From: Notolepis coatsorum
Lineage: Eukaryota; Chordata; Actinopteri; Aulopiformes; Paralepididae
DNA: 64,000 bases
NCBI GenBank assembly: GCA_963971535.1
Contig: OZ020593.1
Span: forward strand, 16,991,919 to 17,055,918
Reading direction: 5' to 3'
The position numbers and the translations under genes are program-made. Under the pieces are notes generated by a model, which saw nothing but the letters and a program-made list of their open reading frames with translations, searched no databases and was not told the DNA's origin. Shown here one piece after another: positions 43,416-54,595 of this stretch (its first letter is position 1; each line of letters opens with the position of its first letter).

Positions 43416-46209
43416 TCATCTATCTTCTTAAATTTGATCAGGTTGCACAAGTCCTGCTTGGATTCATTCTTGGACATCAGCCTCCTGCTGGTCTCCTGAG
43501 CCCTTATCCCTCCATCCCTTTTTTCTTATGAAAAGTACTTAGCAGAGGCCTCAGTCACCATTTTAACAACCCTCTCGATGCTTTGTGTGTGGCAAGGCCA
43601 GTCGAGAACCTCCATGGGGGTGTTGATGAAGTTCTTCACCTCGGAGGTGCTTAGGGAGCAGGTGAGAGGTGGCTCTGACACATCTTCTGACCAGCTGATT
43701 AAGCCACCAATGCTGGAAGCGTCACTATTGATGTGAGGTGTTCTTCTGATCCTGACACAGGAGTCTCCCAGCTGAGTGTCTGGATCCCCCTCTCCCCTGA
43801 TGGCCAGGATTCTCTCCACCCCCTCAATTCTCTCTTTTTGATCCTCAGAGCACAGCAGTGTTTGGAGGATGGCTTCACTGTGGGCATACCAAGCAGATCT
43901 TCTCACAGTTGGCATCACAACATCCAGCACCTCCTTCCTCTGAGACTTGAGGCAGTCCAGCTGAAACAGGATGTGCGCCTAGGCCCTTCGATCCAGGAGT
44001 GCTTGACCTTCATGTTGAACCAACATGGATAATACACTCCAATGATGAATTCCACAATGCATTGTAGATTATTCAGGTTCTTTCTTTTAAGTTGATGCTT
44101 TGACACCCAGAGCCTGAGGAGTCTGTTTGCTGTGGTGAGCCAGCGGCTGTGGTTTACCGGTCCAATCTCCAGCAGAGCCAGCCTTGCAGAAAGCACTCCA
44201 TCCCTGATTGCACAGACCAGCTTATAGCCATAGTGTTGATCAGTTGAGAGATCTTGAATGATCTTCTCAGGCAGCTTGATCAGCGGAGGGCCAAGAAAGA
44301 TCCTGGTGAAGTTAGGATTGATCTCCAAGTCTGTAACAGAATCAAGGAGCTGTCCTATTGGCCCAGACAATTTGTTGTCTGACAGAGTAGCCCCATCAAC
44401 TTCAACAATGAGACGGCGCAGTGGAAGTTCACCAGTGTGCAGGTTGCACACCAACCAGACCAGCTTTCTCCCCAGGTGCAGCTCCAGCTTCCGCATTACA
44501 CCTGCCTTCACTCCAGTGTTGACATTGGTCGAGTCTCCTCCAATGGCCCACAAGGTCTCATCAGAACCTCTCTCTTTCAGCCAGGCAAACAGGACCTTAG
44601 CAATCTTCTCTGCATGGGACTCCTCTTTAGTTGCTTTCTCTGGTGTAAAGTGGAACAGATAGTTGCTGCCAGGCTCACTAGCAACACTATAGTGTTCTTC
44701 CTTGATCTTTGCAGGAAAAGATTGGTCACTGCCCTCAGCTTCCATCATCACATTGGTCATGTCAATCCGCCCATCAAAGAGGATACAGGAGATCCCCCCC
44801 TCCTCATTTACATTTACATTTACATTTAGTCATTTAGCTGACGCTTTTATCCAAAGCGACTTACAAGTTCTGTGCGACAAGACAGCAAGAAGGGTATAAC
44901 TCTATCAGCTGAGTAACAATGTTCATCAAAGTGTTGCGTGTTACAGTGTAGGTTAGTTTATTAGGACAAGTGCATGACATTAAGGTTAGTCGGGGTTCGA
45001 TTTTTTTTTTTTTTTTTTTTTTTTTTTTATCATTTCAGATAATGGTTGAAGAAGTGAGTCTTTAGTCGACGGCGAAAGATTGGACGGGATTCGGCTGTCC
45101 TAACTGGGATGGGTAGTTCATTCCACCATTGTGGGGCAAGGACTGAGAATAGGCGGCTTCTCTTTGATGACCCTCCGGGAGCTTGGATAGGAGTAGATCT
45201 GAGGCGGCCAGAAGATGCAGAGCGTAGGGGTCTTGAGGGTGTGTAGTTAGAGACCATTGACCGGAGGTAGGCGGGAGCGGTTCCCTTTGCCGCACGGTAT
45301 GCTAGGTCGAGGGCCTTGAAGCGGATACGTGCAGCAATGGGGAGCCAGTGCAGGTCCCTAAGAAGTGGGGTGACATGGGCCGACTTCGGTAGGTTTGAGA
45401 TCAGGCGGGCCGCTACATTTTGAATGAGTTGAAGAGGTTTGGTGGCAGTGGCCGGGAGGCCAGCTAGCAGTGCGTTGCAGTAGTCGAGGCGGGAGATGAC
45501 TGTTGATTGGACGAGGAGTTGGGTGGCTTCTTTTGTCAGGAAGGGGCGTATCCTTCTGACATTGCTCAGGAGGAATCTGCAGGTTCTGGTTGTCGCTGCG
45601 ATATGAGCAGAGAAGTTCAACTGGTCGTCGAGGACAACACCAAGGTTCTTGGCGGTCCTCCCTGCACTTCTCCTCAAACTCTTCCCCCAGCTCTTGCATC
45701 AACTTTTCTTGTGCTCTCTTAACCTTGTTCTTATCAATCACTTTACTAGTGTCATCTTCTAAGATGAGTCCTGCATCAATCAGAGCTGCAGTTGCTATAG
45801 CTGCAGTTGGCCTTAGACCTATGCCATACCTTACACTAGCAAGGGCGATGTTTGGAATCTCATCATAATTTTTCCGTAGCTTTGCTGAAGCTGCAGGGTC
45901 AGTTTCAGGAATGAGCTCAACTTCAGGGACTGTAAGGAAGCTCTCAAAATCCTTCCTGGCAACCTTGTCTGCTGCTGCAAAGCTTTCTTCTTTGCCCCTT
46001 CTCCTTTTCTCTGCCTTCTTTTCCATCCCCTGCCTTTCCAATGTTTTCACCTGTCTCTTGTGCTCAGGCAGATCAGCTCCAGCCATTTGGTGTGGTCCTT
46101 TACTTCCAACCTTTTCCCTCTGTCCCTTGATGTAGGCAATATCTTTCACAGGAATCTTTTTGTCTTTGCTGCAGCAACAGTTAATGTTCAGATTCATGTT
46201 GGCATCCAT
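43416..46209 (-). pseudogene. hAT-like transposase, interrupted
   Basis: The reading frame starts at 46209 (MDANMNLNIN), within the last subterminal repeat. A basic/coiled region follows, then 'EEFEEKCRE' where a LINE is inserted (44806-45655). It resumes in frame as 'ISCILFDGRIDMTNVM', which carries a probable first catalytic Asp. Next come 'LWAIGGDSTNVNTG' (second Asp candidate), 'LVCNLHTGELPLRRLI', 'GPIGQLLDSV' and 'RWLTTANRLLRLWV'. A 1-base insertion near 43985 shifts the frame. After it come 'VRRSAWYAHSEAIL' and 'WPCHTQSIERVVKMVTEAS', then a TAA at 43526-43528 that cuts off about 36 further codons, which continue 'EKRDGGIRA' to a second stop. The motif set matches a family of uncharacterised metazoan transposon proteins, and the 8-bp duplications support hAT. 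Three lesions make it inactive. Confidence 0.75.
44806..45655 (-). pseudogene. L2-like LINE (family A) inside the transposase gene
   Basis: 5'-truncated copy. The minus-strand frame 45677-45030 encodes 'AKNLGVVLDDQLNFSAH', 'TVISRLDYCNALLAGLP', 'LIQNVAARLI' and 'LRDLHWLPIAARIRFKAL' and ends 'RRRLKTHFFNHYLK' uninterrupted at about 45030. Then comes a poly-T stretch (plus strand, 45001-45028) and the tail 'ctgacgcttttatccaaagc', ending in CATTTA repeats at 44806-44827. The coding remnant is intact over about 200 codons, unlike the copy at 17410, so it is a comparatively young insertion. The short target duplication is obscured by the purine-rich site. Confidence 0.88.
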
Positions 46210-46690
46210 GTATGGCCAAGGGGTGAAAAATGGTAAAATCGGCCATTTTGAAATCCAAAATTATGCAGGTTAGAGTTATCCTATCCCAAAAATGACCTCA
46301 TATTTGAATTCCACATTAAGAAACACATCATTTAGACACCTTGCATGTTAGGATTTCCTTCAGATTCATGTTGGCATCCATGTATGGCCAAGGGGTGAAA
46401 AATGGTAAAATCGGCCATTTTGAAATCCAAAATTATGTAGGTTAGAGTTATTCTATCCCAAAAATGAACTCATATTTGAATTCCCCATTAAGAAACACAT
46501 CATTTAGACACCTTGCATGTTATGATTTCCTTCAGATTCATGTTGGCATCCATGTATGGCCAAGGGGTGAAAAATGGTCAAATCGGCCATTTTGAAATCC
46601 AAAACAATGTAGGTAGGAGTTATCCGATTAGAAAAATAATCCCATATTTGAATTCCCCACAAAAAACACGTATTTTAGACACCCCACTCG
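46206..46690 (-). repeat. Subterminal tandem array, right
   Basis: Mirror image of 42520-43010: three units of about 175 bases in inverse orientation. The transposase ATG lies in the innermost unit. Confidence 0.85.
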
Positions 46691-47357
46691 ATTGATTTTC
46701 CAAAAAAAAAAAATATGGCCCGCCCTAGTGGGGGCGCAAGGGTAACGTTGCCCTGGGCCCGCAGTCGATATACTCTGGAGCTGCTCCTCAGATTCACTAT
46801 AACAAATAATAATGTAGATATAATATCATGTATATTTGTATAGTGACTTTATTCTTATTTTTACTGTATGAAGCACATTATCAGGGGCTCCCAAGGGGAT
46901 CAATAAAGGCATATCTTATATACAGGATCAAACATTTTACTGTAAAGTACATGTATATGTGACAAATAAGATTGAACTTGAACTAAACATATATACAGTA
47001 CAGTCAAATTGTACATGGCTATCATACAGGTATGATACTATAGTTGACTGTGAGACCAAGCAGCATACAGTACCTTGAGCCTGTGGTTGATGGCTCGGGG
47101 GGAGGGAGACTTTGTCCTGGGCCAGCAGATGTAGTCTGGATCTCCTCCTCAGATTCACTATAACAAATAATATGATGTAATCAATATGATGTAATAATAA
47201 GCATAAATAGTATATTACCAAAATAAAGAATAACTTACTTGTAAACATCTCATCTTCAGAGGCAGAATATTCTGTAGTATCATCAGAATCGATGACTTCT
47301 GTATCAGAAACTCGCTGAATCTCTAGAAAGATCTACTCCATGGACTTGTAGATCTTC

Positions 47358-49560
47358 TTTGACACACCTACAACACAGCCCTAGCTGCCACCCTGGACTC
47401 CCTCGCACCCCTCAAAACCTGCACTGTCACATTTACTCACTCCGCCCCCTGGTACACCCCTGAGCTCCGCTCCATGAAAGCCAAGGGCCGCCAGTTGGAG
47501 AGGCGCTGCAGGAAAACAGGCCTCGCTGTCCATGCCCAGGCCTACTCTGACCACATCATTTCCTACAGACTCGCCCTCACCCAAACCAAGTCCTCCTTCT
47601 ACTCTGATATCATCTCCAAAGGCCAAGGGAATTCCAAAGCCCTCTTCTCCACCATCACCAAACTCCTCAAGCCCCCCGACAACCCCCTCCAGACCACCTC
47701 CTCTGATCTCTGCAACAGATTCACGGAATTCTTCCAAAACAAAATCGACGCCATCTACCAGCAGCTCCAGTCTACTTCTGTGTCCCCCACACCTCCGGTT
47801 GCTAAACATGACCCTCTGCCCCATCCCACCCACTCCTTTTCATCCTTCTCCCTGGTGGACACCGACTCCATTACGAAGCTGGTGTCGGGCTCTAAATCCT
47901 CCACCTGCTCTCTGGACCCTATGCCCACCACCCTGGTGAAGGCTGGCCTGCCTGCCCTCTGTCCTCTCATGGTAGACATCATTAACTCATCCCTGTCCAC
48001 TGGCTCCGTCCCTGCTGACTTGAAGGTGGCAGCAGTCACCCCAATTAAAAAAAAAACCCGGTCTGGACCCCGATAACCTCAACAACTTCCGCCCCATCTC
48101 AAACCTCCCCTTCCTCAGCAAGGTCCTCGAGCACGCAGTAGCCGCCCAGCTACAGAGTCACATGGCCTACCATGACCTGTTTGAACCACTCCAGTCTGGG
48201 TTCAGGGCTAAACACAGCACCGAGACCGCCCTGATCAAGGTGACAAATGACCTCCTCATGGCTGCTGATGCTGGCAACATCAACATCCTCATCCTCCTGG
48301 ACCTCTCAGCTGCCTTCGACACCATCTCACACTCAATCCTCCTAGACCGCCTGGAAAGTGTCCTTGGCATCACTGGTACCCCCTTGTCCTGGTTCACATC
48401 CTACCTTACCAACAGGTGGCAGTATGTTTCCCTCGGGGGCTCCAGGTCAGCTCCAGCACTTGTTAAACAGGGTGTTCCCCAGGGTTCGGTGCTAGGTCCG
48501 CTCCTCTTTATGATTGACCTCCTCCCACTCTGTGACATCATAAGGAAACACGGCCTCCACTTCCACTTCTATGCAGACGACACGCAGCTTTACCTCCACA
48601 CCAAACCCTCGGCTCCCCTTCCTCCCCCCTCCCTCACTGCCTGCCTCCAGGACATAAAAACATGGATGACCACCAACTTCCTTCAACTCAATAGTAAGAA
48701 GACCGAACTAATAGTTGTAGCCTCCCCAGCCCTCCTCCAAAAGATCGACCACCTTGTTCTCTCCGTGGATGGCTACTCCATCTGCCCCTCCACAGAGGTA
48801 AGGAACCTGGGCGTAATACTGGACTCCACCCTCTCATTTCACCCTCACGTCAAGTCTGTCACCAGATCCGCCTTCTTCCACCTCAGAACCATCTCCCGCC
48901 TCCGCCCCTCACTCTCCGACACCTCAGCGGAAACACTCATTCACGCCTTCATCACTTCCCGCCTCGACTACTGTAACGGAATCCTTCTTGGTGCCTCCAA
49001 AACTCTGCTGCGAGGGTCCTCATGCACACCAAACCCTGGCAGCACATCACCCCCACCCTGCAAAAACTCCACTGGCTCCCCATCAACTACCGAATCCCCT
49101 ACAAGATCCTCCTCCTCACCTACAAATCCCTGCACGGGTTGGCCCCTTCCTACCTGACCAACCTACTCCACCCCTACACTCCAGCACGCAGCCTCCGATC
49201 CTCCAACTCCGACCTCCTCACCATCCCCCGCACCAGGCGTTCCACACTGGGAGACAGAGCTTTCGCTGCAGCTTCCCCCAGACTGTGGAACTCCCTCTCC
49301 CCCCTCATCCGAGGCTCTGACACCATCAACCTCTTCAAAACCAAGCTAAAAACCCACCTGTTCACACTTGCCTTCACGCAACACGGCCCCGCTCCCAAGT
49401 AGCCCACCCCTGATTGTTACTATACACAGATCTTTTATGTATTTTATTATATTTTTTCAATTTTATTTATAATTTTTTCCATCCTTTCCTTGTACAGTGT
49501 CCTTGAGTCTGAGAAAGGCGCTTCTCTCTTAATCCAATCTATTATTATTATTATTATTTA
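47358..49560 (+). pseudogene. L2-like LINE with near-complete reverse transcriptase
   Basis: The first frame (to about 48054) encodes the linker between endonuclease and RT ('APWYTPELR', 'NRFTEFFQNKIDAI', 'LDPMPTTLVKAGLP'). After an A-run frameshift at 48045-48056 the RT continues: 'NNFRPISNLPFLSKVLE', 'QSGFRAKHSTETALIKV', 'LDLSAAFDTISHSILLDRL', 'GVPQGSVLGPLLF' and the catalytic 'FYADDTQLYLH'. Then follow 'VRNLGVILDSTLSFHPHV' and 'SRLDYCNGILLGA'. A small deletion of about 25-30 bases near 48998 removes part of the following helix. The frame resumes as 'NSAARVLMHTKPWQHITPTL' and ends at the stop at 49400-49402. Tail: 'gagaaaggcgcttctctc' plus ATT repeats. The endonuclease is missing (5' truncation). 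Only two lesions, so relatively young. Confidence 0.9.
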
Positions 49561-50207
49561 AAAACTACTAAAACTGTTGTATTTCTGTTGTACTGCTGTT
49601 ATAGCGTGCTGCCGTTGAACTCATTGAACTCCTCGTCCAATCAACAGTCATCTCCCACCTCGACTACTGCAACGCACTGCTTGCTGGCCTCCCGGCCACT
49701 GCCACCAAGCCTCTTCAACTCATTCAGAACGCAGCGGCCCGCCTGATCTCAAACCTACCGAAGTCGGCCCATGTCACCCCACTTCTTAGGGACCTGCACT
49801 GGCTCCCCATTGTTGCACGAATCCACTTCAAGGCCCTCAACCTGGCATACCGTGCGGCAAAGGGAACCACTCCCGCCTACCTCCGGTCAATGGTCTCTAA
49901 CTACACACCCTCAAGACCCCTACGCTCTGCATCTTCTGGCCGTCTCAGACCCACTCCTATCCGAGCTCCGGGAGGGTCATCAAGGAGAACCTGCCTTTTC
50001 TCAGTCCTTGCCCCACAATGGTACTAATACCCACCCCAGTTAGGACAGCCGAAACCCGTCCAATCTTTCACCGTCGACTAAAGACGCACTTCAACCATTA
50101 TCTGAAAAAAAAACCTAACTAACCTTGCTGTCATGCACTTGTCCTAATAAACTAACCTACACTGTAGCACTCAACACTTTGATGAACATTGTTACTCAGC
50201 TGATAGA

Positions 50208-53190
50208 AGTCAAGTCAAGTCAAGTAATTTATTTATATAGCACGTTTAAAAGCTCAAGAGCCAACCAAAGTGCTGTAGAATCAAAGCTTAAAATCAATGT
50301 CCTAATATAAAATACACAAATACAAAAATACAAAAAGGCACAGCAGGACAAGACAGTACATTCAGAGAATAGGACAGTAGGACAACACACGGTTAGGGGA
50401 ACACAAAGTACAGTAGCACACAGGGGACAGAGGAGCATAAGGCTAGGCTAGGGAATAAAAGTGGGTTTTCAGACGGGCCTTAAATGTCTCCAGCGAGGGG
50501 GCAGATCGGATCTCCAGGGGAAGCTGGTTCCATAGTTGGGGGCCACGGCCTTGAAGGAGCAATCGCCTCTCTTTTTGAGTCTGGTGCGGGGGGGGGGGGG
50601 GGGGGGGGGGGGGGGACCAGCCGAGTCTGGTTGGAGGATCTTAGTGACCTGGGTGCTGCGTAGGGGGGTGATGAGCTCGGTGATGTATAGGGGTGCCTTA
50701 AAGGTGAGGAGGATTTTGAAATCTAAAAGGTGAGGAGGATTTTTAAATCTATTCTAAGTGGGACAGGGAGCCAGTGTAGGGAAGCTAGGACTGGTGTGAT
50801 GTGTTCTTTTTTTTGTGCCGGTGAGTGTTGTACTATTTGGAGGCAGGACATGGCTGCCTGACTGATGCCGGTGTAGAGGGCATTGCAGTAGTCAAGGCGT
50901 GAAGTGATGAATGCATTGACTACTGTTTCCAGGTCGACGGGTGAAAGGATTGTTTTTATTTTGGTGATGTTGCGGAGTTGGAAGAAGCATGACTTGACTA
51001 CGGCATTTACCTGCCGGTCGAATTTGAGCTCTGGGTCTAAGATTACACCCAGGCTCTTGACGTGGGGTTTGAGGTGGGTGGAGAGTTGTCCTAGGCTGTT
51101 GGAGAGTGTTTTAGTGGAAGAGGGGGGGCCAAACAGAATGATCCGTTTTATTTTCATTTAGCTGTAAGAAGTTGAGGGCCATCCAGCTTTTTATGTCCCT
51201 AAGACAGTTTTAAGAGAGTCTAGGTTAGCTGTGTCAGAGGGGTTGAGGGGAAGGTAGATTTGGGAGTCGTCGGCATAAAAGTGATATGAAATGTTGCGTT
51301 TCTGGATGATTTCGGCCAGGGGGAGCATGTAAATAGAGAACAGTATGGGGGCCAGGATGGAACCTAGGGGGACCCCATACGGTAGACTAGCTGTGGGGGA
51401 GGAGTGTGCCGAAAAGGAGCGGCCGCTCAGGTAGGATGCGAACCAGCTTAGGGCAGACCCCCCAATACCGAGCCTGTGTTCGAGACGATCGACCAGGGTG
51501 GAATGGTCGACCGTGTCGAACGCGGTGGAGAGGTCCAGGAGGAGGAGTATGGCACAGCTACCTGAGTCGATGGTGAGAAGCAGGTCATTGTAAATTTTGC
51601 GCTGTCTCGGTGCTGTGTCCTGCCCTAAAACCTGACTGGAATTTGTCTAGGAGGTTGTTTTGATGTAGGAAGGGGAGGAGTTGTGCCAGAACAGCCTTTT
51701 CTAAAATCTTAGATAGGAAGAGTAGTTTGGATATGGGCCTGTCATTATTGAAGAGAGCAGGGTCTAGGTTAGGTTTTTTTAGGAGGGGCTCAACCATGGC
51801 GTGCTTAAGGGAGGAGGGAACAGAGCCAGATTCCAGAGAGCTATTTATGATAGACAAAATACTATGTCCACTCTTTTAGAAGATGGGTGGGGAGGACATC
51901 AAGTGGGGATGTGACAGTCCGCATGCCTGCCACCTGCTCTCTGAGAGTGGTTAGAGAGATGGGTTGGAAGTTGTTCAAAAGAGCTGGGCAGGAGGGGTGG
52001 GAGGGAGGGGGAAGTGGGCAGGAGGGCTGGGCAGGAGGGGGGGCCGGACAGGGGGGCTGGGCAGGAGGGGGAGCCGGACAGGGGGGCTGGGCAGGAGGGG
52101 GGGCCGGGCAGGGGGGCTGGGTAGGAGGGGTAGAGGAGGACGATGAGATGGCTACTCTGATGGTTTCCACCTTCCTGATGAAGAAGTTTAGAAATTCTTC
52201 ACATTTTGGGGGGAGGCATCAGGGCAGGGGGCGGGAGGAGTGGAGGTGAAAGAGTTAATGGTCGAAAAAAGGACTCTGGGATTGTGACAATTTTTGGCAA
52301 TTATTTCTGAGAAGTGCCTTTCTCTCGCCACCTTAACTGCCTCTTGATACTGTTTTGAGGTGATGTTTAAGGATCTCATAGTGGATCTGCAGTTTATTGT
52401 GTTTCCACATGCGCTCGGCCTGTCTGCACCGTCTGGTGTTCTCATCAAGCCATAATCAGTAGTGGATTCAGGAGTCCGACTTTAATTAGCTGCACTTCAA
52501 AACTCTTGACAGGATCCGATTTTAGAGCGAGACAATAAAAAAAAAATTAAAACAGCTGCTATGCCGCCTCCGCCGCCTCCTGTGAGACGAGGGGTGTTAA
52601 TAAAGTCGCAGTCCGGGGGACAAAGTTGAATGAGAGGAGTAGGCTGCTCACCAGTCCGTATCCACGTTTCAACCACCAGGAGAAAATCCAGTTTGCGGTC
52701 CGTGAAGAGAGCGTTCAAGTTGAAGGCCTTGTTTGACAGCGAGCGAGCGTTGAATAGGGCCAGCCGCGGGGGGGGGGGGGGGGGGGGGGGCAGGAGGAGA
52801 GCTCCCGGGAGGCTGCACCTGTAGCAGGGAGCGGAGGCTATAGGGGTTTGCGCCACGACATCCAAAGGGCCTCCATGGGCGATGAAACCCCGGGAGAGAC
52901 ACTCTGGGCTGGTGAATGAAAGCCGGCAGGGAATAATTCCACACACCGGGTTGGACGATCGGCGGGGCGGGGTTCTCTGGAACTCATCCTTTCTCCCGGT
53001 AGTGTTCTCTCCATGAAATCCCCACCACGGAGGTCCATAAAGTAGTCACGGATATCCAAAAGTAGTTGTCGGTCGTAGATAATTTTTGTCGGGTGAATAC
53101 GAGACACAAACAAGACGAGGACAAACAGTGATAGTAGGACGCAGCGGCAGGCAGCCGAAAACAGTGGCGCAGCCATGGCTCGTCTCTCGT
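50208..53190 (-). pseudogene. Long L2-like LINE, near full length but degenerate
   Basis: On the minus strand from the 5' side: a leader with 'IYDRQLLLDIRDYF' (about 53080), 'LALFNARSLSNKAFNLNALF' with 'DRKLDFLLVVETWI' (start of the endonuclease, 52770-52660; the rest of that domain is deleted after 'GGGGIAAVL'), and 'RHFSEIIAKNCHNPRVLFST' (about 52330). A Pro-rich array encoded by a minisatellite follows (51990-52140), then 'LKKPNLDPALFNNDRPISKL' and 'DKFQSGFRAGHSTETA'. The catalytic 'YHFYADDSQIYLPL' is at about 51295-51250. Downstream are 'VKSLGVILDPELKFD', 'SRLDYCNALYTGI' and 'HITPVLASLHWLPVPLRIDL'. Several frameshifts break it. A G-run (50587-50616) lies in the C-terminal part. It belongs to a different subfamily from its LINE neighbours. 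Confidence 0.85.
51988..52135 (-). repeat. Coding minisatellite in the LINE
   Basis: Four to five units of about 30-36 bases ('gggctgggcaggagggggg' type) encode repeated CPAPPPAQPP on the minus strand, between the endonuclease and RT regions of the LINE. Confidence 0.8.
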
Positions 53191-53275
53191 GCCCTTCCTG
53201 ATGACTCGTCGTACAGAACTTGTTAGTCGCTTTGGATAAAAGCGTCAGCTAAAATGACTAAATGTAAAATGTTTA

Positions 53276-53734
53276 CTGCTGTGCGTTTTCGTGTGTCCTA
53301 CAGGTGAGATGAGACTGACCGTTTTTTTTGTTTACACATGCAAATGTATAGCCTTCGCCTGACCAAAAGCATGTCAAGTGAGGTATCGTTGGAAAGGTCG
53401 CATGCATGGACACGACTGGTGCTGTCCAATCTAGCTGTTGTAACACCTCCCACCCAGCAGATGGCCACAGAGGAGGGTGTGTGCAATTTAGTACTTTGGA
53501 CCGGTCGATGAAATGTGGATTACTGTATTTGCTATTCATATCGGATTTACTCATGGATGGGCTCAAACGGACAGAAAGGTAAGGAATCAATTATACATTG
53601 CATTTGATGACAATCTCTTTGTGTTTTTTTTCGTAAATTGAGATATAAACACGATGCGTCACTCTTTGGCTGTAAAACTGAAGTCCTGTGTTCGTCAATG
53701 GATTGTGTGAACTTGGAAGTGTCGTTTTCTTTAG
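53276..53734. other. No gene seen
   Basis: Ordinary AT-rich sequence between the LINE cluster and the Tx1-like LINE. Nothing recognised. Confidence 0.4.
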
Positions 53735-53736
53735 GG

Positions 53737-53775
53737 GGGACAGTGGCTCAGGAGGTAGAGCAGTCGTCTGGTCAG
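53737..53775 (+). mobile_element. SINE head fragment
   Basis: 'gggacagtggctcaggaggt' and 'agagcagtcgtctggt' match the start of the second SINE family. The fragment stops where the LINE 5' leader begins. Confidence 0.6.
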
Positions 53776-54595
53776 TGGTGATTGAGAGCAGCTGAGTTGA
53801 GTGTGTGCAGTGAGAGAGAAGCAGTGTTTTTGAGAGTGGAGAGTTACACAGAAATTAAGTATCTAGTTATCCATGGTAAGTGAATTTATTGTTTTTTTCT
53901 ACTTTGTTAATTGTGTTCGTTTCCCCCCGGCATCTTTGTGCTGTTTGGGGGAAATTAAATTGTTTGTGTGCCGAGAGGCTTTCTTTCGGTAAGTCAATTG
54001 TAAACGGACGGATATAATGGATGTTGACAGACTGAATGGCGGACGGCTTCCCAGCAGGGTGTCCGCGGGACCTTAAAAAGTCTTAAAAAGTCTTAAATTC
54101 AACTATCAACTATTAAGGCCTTAATTTGTCTTAAAATATCTTAAATCCGACATTCGGAGGTCTTAAAAACATGCCATGTCATCTTATGTTTCATTGTGAA
54201 ATCTGGGGGGAAACTATTAACGGGAGATAAACTTGGCTTTTTTTTTTCTTCACGCAAACGGTACGCAGTGGGGCGGAACCAATTAACATGGTCCTTAATG
54301 TGTGTCGCCGTCGGGAGCTATTTCAGAACACCGGAGCATAGGTAACACGTTATTCAAGCCGTAGCGATAACGCTGACGTTTAGTTTAGTTTAATTGATTT
54401 GTATTTATTTGCACTCGTTAATTTAACATGGGAAAGTGCAAATTTAATGAGAACTGGCTCGAAAACCCTCTGTTTGCACCGTGGTTGGTCCCAGTGAAAG
54501 ACATGTACGAAGCCCGCTGCAAACTCTGCAAAAGGGATTTTAAACTGGGAACGATAGGAATAAAAGCAGTCGAGTCACACATGCACAGCGCTAAG

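Larger units (their letters stand above)
42487..46727 (-). mobile_element. hAT-like transposon with transposase relic, 8-bp target duplication
   Basis: Ends TAGGGCGGGCCATA (42487-42500) and TATGGCCCGCCCTA (46714-46727) are exact inverted repeats. GTGGGGGC is duplicated at 42479-42486 and 46728-46735. Inside each end lies an inverted block of about 530 bases made of three tandem units of about 175 bases. The minus-strand gene between them encodes a transposase-like protein. Including an inserted LINE the element is 4241 bases. Confidence 0.93.
42255..47340 (-). repeat. Tandem duplication of about 400 bases, split by a transposon
   Basis: The stretch with 'tatatgtgacaaataagatt' through 'ccttgagcctgtggttgatg' at 42299-42420 recurs at 46951-47095. 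The 'ctcctcagattcactataac' stretch at 46785-46805 recurs at 47143-47163. The first copy is interrupted by the hAT-like element 42487-46727. Read on the minus strand, both copies contain a possible exon (SESEExxQ...AGPGQ...PEPSTTGSRY). A further acidic segment, 'DTEVIDSDDTTEYSASEDE', lies near 47320-47250 next to a GTAAGT donor. The gene is not recognised. Confidence 0.6.
49615..53275 (+). pseudogene. L2-like LINE (family A), split by another LINE
   Basis: 49615-50207 encodes 'TVISHLDYCNALLAGLP', 'LIQNAAARLISNLPKSAHVT' and 'LRDLHWLP', followed by a frame break after 'LAPQW'. The 3' tail is interrupted at 'ctcagctgatag'. It resumes at about 53191 with 'tgcccttcctgatgac' and 'gtcgctttggataaaagcgt', ending in TAAATG-type units near 53270. 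The inserted block is the minus-strand LINE at 50208-53190. Confidence 0.8.

Noticed and set aside
44258..44829. Plus-strand frames of 130-134 codons
   Set aside because: Antisense to the hAT-like transposase, whose minus-strand motifs are clear.
51887..52249. Gly/Trp-rich 120-codon plus-strand frame
   Set aside because: Antisense shadow of the LINE Pro-rich minisatellite.
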